Shown one piece after another: positions 42,871-51,900 of a stretch of DNA of 64,000 nucleotides. The stretch spans positions 89,984 to 153,983 of the forward strand of contig NMRB01000116.1 in the NCBI GenBank assembly GCA_002633025.1. The letters run 5' to 3'. The DNA comes from Notospermus geniculatus. Taxonomy: Eukaryota; Nemertea; Pilidiophora; Heteronemertea; Lineidae. A program made the translations under genes and the position numbers. Numbering within the stretch: position 1 is the stretch's first letter; each line of letters begins with the position of its first letter. The notes beneath the pieces were generated by a model, which saw nothing but the letters and a program-made list of their open reading frames with translations, was not told where the DNA came from and ran no database searches.

Positions 42871-45217
42871 CATAGCCTTGTATGGTAAATTAATCTTTCC
42901 CGGAGCGTTATATTCCAAGTTATCCGACATTATCCATCAGTCGGATAAGACCCCGGATGAGGTCGACAATAATAACAATCAACGTCTGCCTAACAGGTAA
43001 AAACACCAGTATCATCATCCATAGTGACGAATGGTCACGGAAGTGAGCAACGGATAGTGGTATGGTCTAAGCACCGATGATGGTTGTGCCAGAGAAACAA
43101 GTCGTAGACGATGCGAAGCACGATATGTGACTCGATCGGACAAATTCCTATCGCGTGACAGACTTTCTGCTTGTGCGGAGAATAATTCCGTTAAGAGCGG
43201 TTTAGGCTACATACGCAACTTTTCATATGCAACTTGTTGCATAAAGCCATAAAAGAATCAAACGTAACGTTTAACTGCGAACGATGAAGTAACTGAGGGA
43301 TACACTTCACGTGTTGCCACCAGACGTCTCTCACTGCCTGAATTAGGACTAGGCAGGAGCTTCAACTTTTTTTATGGTAGTGGGGTACAGGAATCTGTCA
43401 ACTTGACGCCTTGAATTCCAATTTCGAGGATAACGGGGCTATTTTCAGCACAATTAGTGCAAATGTGCAAATGTACACAGATGACCCGGCGCTCTCATCG
43501 TTCGTGGGGTTCTCATCATTAATTCAGTCCTTTTGTATTCCTCTGATACATATCTCATAAAATCGTGTCTCGTACTTCATAAGATCATTGATCCAAAAAT
43601 AAACGACGACTTGACCTTACTGATTTCTGTGCCTAAAAACAATAATTGCTGATTAACAAAAATCAAGGGCATGTGACATGCCGCCAACGAATTAGGCCAC
43701 TGTGCCGTGACCGCCATAGAGTGTAGGTACTTCAATACTAATGTATGAGAGGAGGCTCATTGCGGTAGGCCTATGTATGGTAATGGTGGACGTTAGCTCA
43801 GTAAACAGACTTACCAATTCCTAAGTCTTTTTTCGTCGTTTCACAGAGCCCTTGTTGGGGCTATCGACCCGTCAGTCGACTGATTCCACCTCCGATTTCT
43901 GTGGCAAAAAGCCGAGAAAGACGAGCAATCTAGGTAAGTCTTGGATTCGTAGACCCTACAGCGGTAGGTGTGAAAACGTATTCGATTCAACTGCTAGGTG
44001 TGGAATTGATTCACGGCCGCGGACAGTTCGCAACTGTGCATTTTCGTCTAACAGCATTACATAATCGGACTTGATCGTTGTTGTGTTGTTCAATGTACAC
44101 AGTTCACACACGTAACACTTCGTGAGGCGCTTCGCGGCTCACTGCGTGAGTTATGACAAATTCCTGAACCATGACATCCTCACAAAAGCAGAGAGTACCG
44201 CAAAAAGGCATGTGCTGGTCAAATATCTTTGCCTATTTTCGGTATTTCTAATTTTGATGCGTTCAGAAATACAAAAGAAATCAAATGCATTCCCTTTGTG
44301 CACAAAGTTTGCCATTTGAAATGCAAATGAGCTGGGAATGGTGTAACGTTGTCGTTGCACAATAACTACGATGACACCTAATAAACATGTGCAATAGACA
44401 GGTCATTTCATCCTTAAGAAGTGAAGGTTTATGAAATCAGTTTGATGGACGGATTCAAAAGGCTCTAACAGGTGTGGGGCGACACACAGAGAAACAGCGA
44501 GTCCGTTTCCCAGTGTGTTCCGACCAATGGGAATCACACAGAAATATGGCCACACTGAAAAACGTTAGGCCTACACCTCTATGAAAATAATGGTCACTAC
44601 GTGAACCAATAATGGTCACTACATGTACGTGAACCAATATCGCCTTGTATCTGCGACGGCTGGCGAGAAGTCTGCTTGCATATGCACGCACCACGCCAGA
44701 TGTGCTTCCCACTTACAAATCCACAGCGCCTGTATGTCGAAGTAATTTTAGAATACATGTAGGCCTACATGTACAACTGGTGTCCCTTATTTTTAAGAGA
44801 CGCGATTTTTAAGAGGTCTCGAATAGGATGTTCGTATGTAGGCCAACTCTGCAGTGTGACAAAAACGTGATGCCAAAAGCTGTTATCTGGTATTTTTGAA
44901 AGGTAATGATAATGAGTGTGGTGGTAACAATGATATATTTATAATCCATTATCCGGTGCGGGTAATTATCTGCTTGGTTTTCAACATTCATGGCTTTCCA
45001 TTATTCCGGCGTGCAGGCCTATTGTGCAGTTTGTATTGTAGTAGCAAGAGCAACAATGGCTATATCACGCGAAATTCAGTGTTGGCACTCAACCTCGACG
45101 AACCCATGGACTCGCTTTTGTGCAATTTGACACTGTTTTGATTACGTAGGCCTACATGCTTTGTGCGGAACTTTTTTGTGTTGTTTTGGCAAGTAATGTA
45201 TACATTCGGATCATGTA
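42871..45217. other. Upstream region of the transporter gene
   Basis: Largely free of recognised repeats apart from 43197-43250 and a CACACAGAGAAACAGCGAG word shared with 21240-21320. The promoter and 5' untranslated exon should lie here. Confidence 0.4.
43847..43933 (+). other. Possible non-coding 5' exon of the transporter gene
   Basis: TCGTCGTTTCACAG followed about 87 bases later by ATCTAGGTAAGTCTT has the form of an acceptor-exon-donor unit, 1.8 kb upstream of the first coding exon, which itself begins with an acceptor. There is no coding potential to support it. It may instead be a first exon's 3' part or a chance pair. Confidence 0.2.
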
Positions 45218-45701
45218 CACTGGTGGACAGAAATATCAGGACATTTTCAAAATTCTAAGTGATTTCCTCTTATGCCTTCCTTTTGTCTCTAACCACTAAT
45301 TATTTTTCTTATTAATCAGAACATTCTTACCTTGGCAAGTGGGTTATATAATCCCCTCTGTTTGTCCCTACAAAAGTTTAGAGACAACTGGTTGCTGATC
45401 CATGGGCAATAAAGGTAATAATGATGGGTGCCATTCAAGTATCTCTAATTCAAAGGCTAAAGCTATTGGAGGGGAGAAGTATGGATGAAGCGCATCATGA
45501 TTGTCTTTGTTATTATATATCAGCAACCCCATGTCAATAACCTTTGGCATGGACAATCTCATGGGATTATATAACCCACTTGCCAAGGTAAAAATGTTCT
45601 GATTAATAAGAAAAATAAATAGTGGTTGGAGACAAAAGGAAAGCAAAAGAGGAAAATGACTCAAAATTCTGAAAGTGTCCTAATATTTCTGTCCACCAGT
45701 G
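45218..45701. mobile_element. Tc1-type foldback element just upstream of transporter coding exon 1
   Basis: CACTGGTGGACAGAAATAT and ATATTTCTGTCCACCAGTG are mirror ends flanked by TA duplications. Arms of about 160 bases continue through TCAGAACATTCTTACCTTGG. There is no coding capacity. Confidence 0.85.
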
Positions 45702-45746
45702 TAATTCGTCATCCTGGCTTCAGAAACGGAAAACAAAGGTTGACTG

Positions 45747-45960
45747 ATGGAAAAAATCCAACTACCCAAGACGAAAGGCCTCTATGAAACATTCCACGAT
45801 GAGGAAGACGATCAGTCAGAAGCTGATGCGCCCGAAGGATCAAAGCAGGAAGAAAAAGGGCGTAAGAAGGGTCTGACCCTGCTAACAGGGAGCATATACA
45901 TTCTGGGGGAGCTGACTGGTATAGGTGTGCTGGCCATGCCGAAAGCTATTGTTGATATGG
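45747..45960 (+). CDS. Transporter exon 1 (first coding): N-tail and TM1
   Basis: ATG at 45747 follows a plausible acceptor (CCTGGCTTCAG ending 45722), so the start lies about 25 bases into an internal exon and an untranslated upstream exon is expected. It encodes 71 residues: a charged tail with DEEDDQSEAD and a Lys/Arg cluster, then TM1. GGTAAGTTAAG is the donor at 45961; intron phase 1. Confidence 0.85.
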
Positions 45961-48900
45961 GTAAGTTAAGTAGGCCTACCTGTCAGCAGTTAATAGACCC
46001 TTACGAAATCTTCAGTGTTTTCTAGAGTTTCAGATTGTAAAGTTCCAGCCTGAAGAAGACCCCGGTTGGGGTCGAAAATTTGCTAACTATTCAGGGGTAG
46101 CGAGCATAAAGGGGTCGTAACCCTACGTCTGGCCTAAGCCAGGCGTAGTGTTCGTTGTGGCCCTTGCACTACGCCTGGTTTAGGCCTGACGTAGGGTTAC
46201 GACCTCTTTATGCTCGCTACCCCTGGAAATTGACTATACTTTATTACGAAATCTTCAGAACTTAAAACACTAGCCATTTATAGTCCCTCCAGCCCTGCCT
46301 ACGGTATGAATTCCGTCTGCCTGTTCTAGGTTTGATTGGTGCCCCCCTGCTTGTGATACTATGCGGTATAGCAACCTATACGGCTGTGACCTTGACCCAA
46401 TGTTGGAATATTGTAGAGGAGCGGTATCAACTCCATCACCACGTACACGATCCCTATCCGACTATGGGGTACTACACCTTCGGGAAAACGGGCAGGTAAC
46501 CATAATTTGAAGAGGCTTTCTCGCCAAAAAGAACTGGAATTTAAAACGTCCCTCGTGAAAACTGGTTGTTGTTTAATGTAACAGTTTTGAAAGAAACTGT
46601 TTGATAATAAACATCCTATTAGGTAGGATTAGGGAATATTCCTTCACATACTTACATGTACATGTACTGTGTAGTATACAACTTTTAGAGCTTGATGAAG
46701 GAGAATGTAAAAAGTAAAAAAAAAATACTGCATGCATGTGTACCAAAGCGTTCGGTAACTTCGCCTTCGAACTATACGGTCTCGCTGAAGCGTACTTATT
46801 CCAAGGCGAAGTCACCACACCTTCAAGGTGAGTGGTGTGGACTTGAAAAAGGGCAGTATTTTAGAACGTAGCCTACCTGAACATAGGTCCACCTTAAATC
46901 TATTGTTCTCAATGGTTTTACAATAGACTTAAGGTCGACCTTGACGTTAACGAACGTTCTAAAATACGACCATTGGGGCCGTATTCTAGAAACTTCCTTT
47001 ACTCTAAAGGCCTGAACCCACTGACGCGTTTTCGCACAGTAGGAAAACGCAGCGGCAGAAAATGCTTTGTTAAAAGGCAGCGGACCAAGAATATAACAAA
47101 GAATTTGCCGGGCGTGATGAAACCGCGGCGGGAAAACGCGACAGTGGGTTCAGGCCTTAAGGTTTATCTTTTTATTTGCAGGGCAGAATACAAAAGCTTA
47201 AAGTGGACCTTAGAATGAAGGAGGCTTCTAGAATACGGGCCAAAATTACCCGCGACATATTTCTTCAACTAAAAATGAAAAACTCACGTTTCAGGTACCT
47301 TGTGTCAGTTACAAACGGTTTCTCGTTAGTCGGGACAGCCATTGTATTGGTAATTCTTGGCGGCGAAATTCTTGAGACGCTTTTCAAGGAGACCAGCTTC
47401 AACCTCTATTTCTGCCTTTGGATACTGATCTTCGCTGCAGTTGTTTTGCCATTGTCGTGGTTTGGCACTCCAAAGGATATGGGGTACGGATTGTGCATAT
47501 AGACCTACGTCTTTTCTAAACCCATTATACTATATCAGATGGTTACTGGAAAATACGTATACATACCGATATAATACTCTAAACTCCCACTTACCTGTCC
47601 CATTTCGGAACTCGAAAAAAATGACCAAATCCGAAGTTGAAGATAATGGGGTGGGGGGGGGGGGTATGGTCCAAAACTGTAATGTTCCTATCCACACACT
47701 TACTTGTCCCGCTTCCGAGCCTGGCAAAGAATGACAGCGTGCGATATCTCCAACTTATGATTTGGTCATTTTTTCCGAGTTCAGGAATGGGACAGGTAAG
47801 TGGGAATTGAGTATAATAGGGAGGTTGAGATCAGCGACATATCACGGACCCTTATATGTATACGGATTGAATTATGCACAACGAGGACAAATTTTGTGTA
47901 CATTTCGATCCGTATAGCAAGGATCCATGATAAGTTGCTGATCTCAACCTCACTATTGTTATTGTTTACGGACGTATATGCGGTGCTGTTTGTAACAATA
48001 ACACTTTAGCAAAGTCTGAAATGCATCACAGGTCCATATCTACAGTCGCAAATTTGCGTGCACGCAAATCTATTATAAGGCAGTCGGCTAGTTTGGTTCC
48101 CGAACCCGCCGCTAGTCGCAGAAGGGTTCGGTACCGGCCTCGTTTGACCTTGACCTCACACACCAAAATATGTGTGTCTGACGTCACCGGGACATTGTCT
48201 GCCCACGTGCGATACGAGGGATTCCCCAGCCGTGTTGTTAAAAATAAACTGAAGAGGTCAAGGTCAAACGAGGCCGTAGACTGGTCCCCTGTCGTAGTTC
48301 TCGCTTCACTACTACGACAGGCATTTTGAACGCCAGCTCGGCATGTGATTGGTCAGCCAAACGTCATCAACGGTCGCGCCATGAGTCATCATCCATTTTT
48401 TAGAGACTCCCGCAACATTACAAGTCTTTATTGCTCATTTGCATACGTGTGTCAGAAAACAGGCAAACATGGCGGACGCGGCCTGTCGTAGTAGTGGAGG
48501 AACGGAGCGGTACGACAGGGGACCAGTCTAACGAGGCCGGAACCGAACCCTTCTGCGACTAGCGACTGGTTCGGGAACCAAACAACAACAGGGCTTGTGC
48601 AGCCAAACAACAAACTTGCGTGCAAAGTTGCGAAGGCTTCGTGAATATGGCCCGAGATATTCATTTCACACGCAGCAGCTATGAAATCTCTTGTGCTTTT
48701 ATTCCTTGCAGACCGGTAGCCATCGGGTCCGGGTTCTCCACACTGATCGCCTGCCTTCTCCTAGTGGTATCCATAGGCCTCGCCACGACGGAGGCACCAC
48801 GAATCCCCCAAAATATAACCCAGTGTATGTAAGCGGTTTTTTGATGGCGTTCGGGAAGTTGACGTTTACCTATGCCGGCCACATGGGGCTACCCACTGTC

Positions 48901-51900
48901 CATATCGACATGGAAGAGAGGACGATCTTTTATAAGGGAGTCATTACATCGTTCTCATGTAAGTACACCAAATCGCAGTTGTAAAGTCACTGAGACCTGG
49001 GCCCAGTTGCACAAAGAATCTTAAGTCTAAGAAAAAACTTAAGTCTGAAATGAAGTCATCTGATTTGCTGAAACCTGGTCACATGATGACTTAAGTCAAA
49101 GTTTAGACTTAAGATTCTTTGTGAAACTGGGCCCTGGCTTTGTCACTGGGATCTGATTATCATATCAAAAGTGTCAGTGTCAGGAATTCGATTCGAAGAT
49201 ATCAACAGCCTGCTGAGTGGTCAGCAATGCCGACCATCAACAACAGGAGAAGCTGGACGCAGCAATGCCAGACCTCTGTGACCTTAGTGCGATTCTGGTA
49301 TATTAAGTCCCAACACTGCCTGAATCGGCCGAAAAATACGCTCCTCATAATATAGAGTCGGAGGTTGCTTCGCTTTGTGTTTCTGACCATCCCGAAGAGC
49401 GTGTAATCATTTATTCAAACGAAACAGACATACATGTACAACATCACTTAATAGTGAGATTTGGCAAATCTCACGAAATACGAAGTACGAAATACGAAAT
49501 TCAACTTCATTTCTGGAGATGGTTGGTACAAATGTACCACAATTGTCCCTGCTGCCGGTGCATCTTTTAGTATGTCAGGCCTATAAGACCGAGAGAGTTA
49601 TGGTGCATCGTGAATTTTTAATCGAAAGATAAATTTCAAAGTTTAATATGCACTTTAACTCTATCGCTCTAGCGTCATACGCTAAAAGACGCTCAAGACG
49701 CTCTTGCAGCAGGCGGTATTTGTGGTACCAACCATCTCCTGAAATACATTACGTCATGGAAATGAAGTCCAATTTCGCATTTCGTACTTCGTGTTTCGTC
49801 AGATTTGCGAAACCTCACTATAAATAAAAGATAATGTATCACGGGTATTTTCGCGGGCCACGAAAATCGTTGTTTATTTACATTTTGTTTGTTTATGTCC
49901 AGTCTTTCTTTGCCTTATGAGTAATTTGTTGGTGGCATGTCCCTCTAGAAATTCTTTTGTTACCGTAAGTATTCAATTTGGTGGGTTGGTATGTCCCAAA
50001 AGTCCAAAATAACATAGTGTAACATAACATAACATAATGTAAACATTGAATGTAAACAATGAAATACATTATCTTTAATACGTTCACGAGAGCTGCCCTA
50101 GCTGTCGATTCGTGTTTTTGTTAATTTGAGGTATTAGGTATACATGTACTTGATAGTGTACTTGTCCATTTTTCAGTGACCCTGATGGCATACCTCCCAG
50201 TTGCACTTATCGGGTATTTCGTATTTGGCAACATATCATCGGACAACATCATCAACACGATCAGTGAGCTTATGCCTGGAGCTGCAATAGTTTACATCGT
50301 CCAAGTTCTTCTCCTTATTCACCTTTTCACAGCAGTGGTAATAAACTTGAACCCAGTCTTCCAGGAGGTTGAAAAATTCCTCAACGTTGAAAATGGTCAG
50401 TTGAGTTTATGGCCCTGTCACACCTTGACGATTTAGCCAGCGTATGCCAACGTATGAAAAATTTGACTAACACGCGGGCGTACGTCGAATAAGTAATGGG
50501 TAAGTTTTGTATAAGTTAAGAGCACGCTGAAGCACGCCGGCATACGTCGTAGTACGTCGAGGTCGTCGAAAAATTTTGTGCATGCACAAAATTTTTCGAC
50601 GTATACCAGCGTATGGTTCATACGTCCCGCATACGCGGGCCATACGTTATGCGATCGTTGACACCCGTTCACACAGGTTATTTGTAAGTTACTCATAAGT
50701 CTAAGTACGTCGAGATAATTTCTAGCGTACCCAAAACGTCTTTCCAACCTATTAGTAACGTGCCTTGAACCTATGTGTAACTTATATGGAACTTACCTCC
50801 AACGCATGTAGACGTATTTGACGTGTTCCGGACGACCACATAACTTACTGAACGTGTTGGTAACTTACAGCTACAGTATAATGGCCTATTGGCAGCGTTT
50901 AGGGCAATTGGTACCTAATGAAATGGTCCATGGATCATGTGCTCACCTGGGCGAATGTACGAGAAGAATAGTTCCAGGGCAAGCCTCGAGTTCCAGGGTA
51001 CCCCTGATATGATTATGGTCAAAATCACAAGGTCAAAACATTCTTGCTTGAATAATTTATATGTGGCGCATAGAGGGTACCTACACACACTGCACAAAAG
51101 TATTGCAACATAGTTTTTTTCTCAATTTCTCGGCAGTCAGTCATCAATGTTTGATTCCCAATGTAGATGCGATACTTTTAGGTGTTACAAGCCTGTTGCT
51201 TTGAAAAGTTTTAAGGAAAAGTGGGTCTCTCAAGGAAATATCAGAACATCACCCATATCGAAAGGTTTGAAGTGCAAGACTACCAGATTTAAAATGAAGA
51301 CAGCAGAAAAATATTGTGTTAAAAATTCGCATTATTTTCGAGTTATTTGATGTAAAATTTAACCAATTTTGTCAAAAATCATTATTTTTAGAAAAGTTAA
51401 GTTTTCTTGCTGATCATCAGCTAGGCTTTATTGCCGTGAAAACGAAGAGTGATCCAGTATCACATAAGATTTTGTCAGTTTCACGGTTTTATATTATATT
51501 TCCTTTTCATAACTTGATATTTCTATTAGCAATGATATTTTTTCAGTACATACCAGTATGGCCAACAGTATGTTTTGCCATAGGTAGCNNNNNNNNNNNN
51601 NNNNNNNNNNNNNNNNNNNNNNNNNNNNNNNNNNNNNNNNNNNNNNNNNNNNNNNNNNNNNNNNNNNNNNNNNNNNNNNNNNNNNNNNNNNNNNNNNNNN
51701 NNNNNNNNNNNNNNNNNNNNNNNNNNNNNNNNNNNNNNNNNNNNNNNNAATCGATTTAGGTATGATACCTAATTCCTGGCATGTGGTTGGTTGATTTAGG
51801 TATAGTACCTAATTCTATTTAGGTATGATACCTAAATGGAGACTTTTGTCCACTCCGGCCTACGATAAACGCTGCGGCAAAACGCGTCAGTGGGTTCAGG

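Noticed and set aside
48827-48860. Short intron after CAGTGTAT at GTAAGC to explain the frame change in transporter exon 4
   Set aside because: Any acceptor would have to lie within about 25 bases and would remove part of the conserved TM6 block; a one-base indel is simpler.
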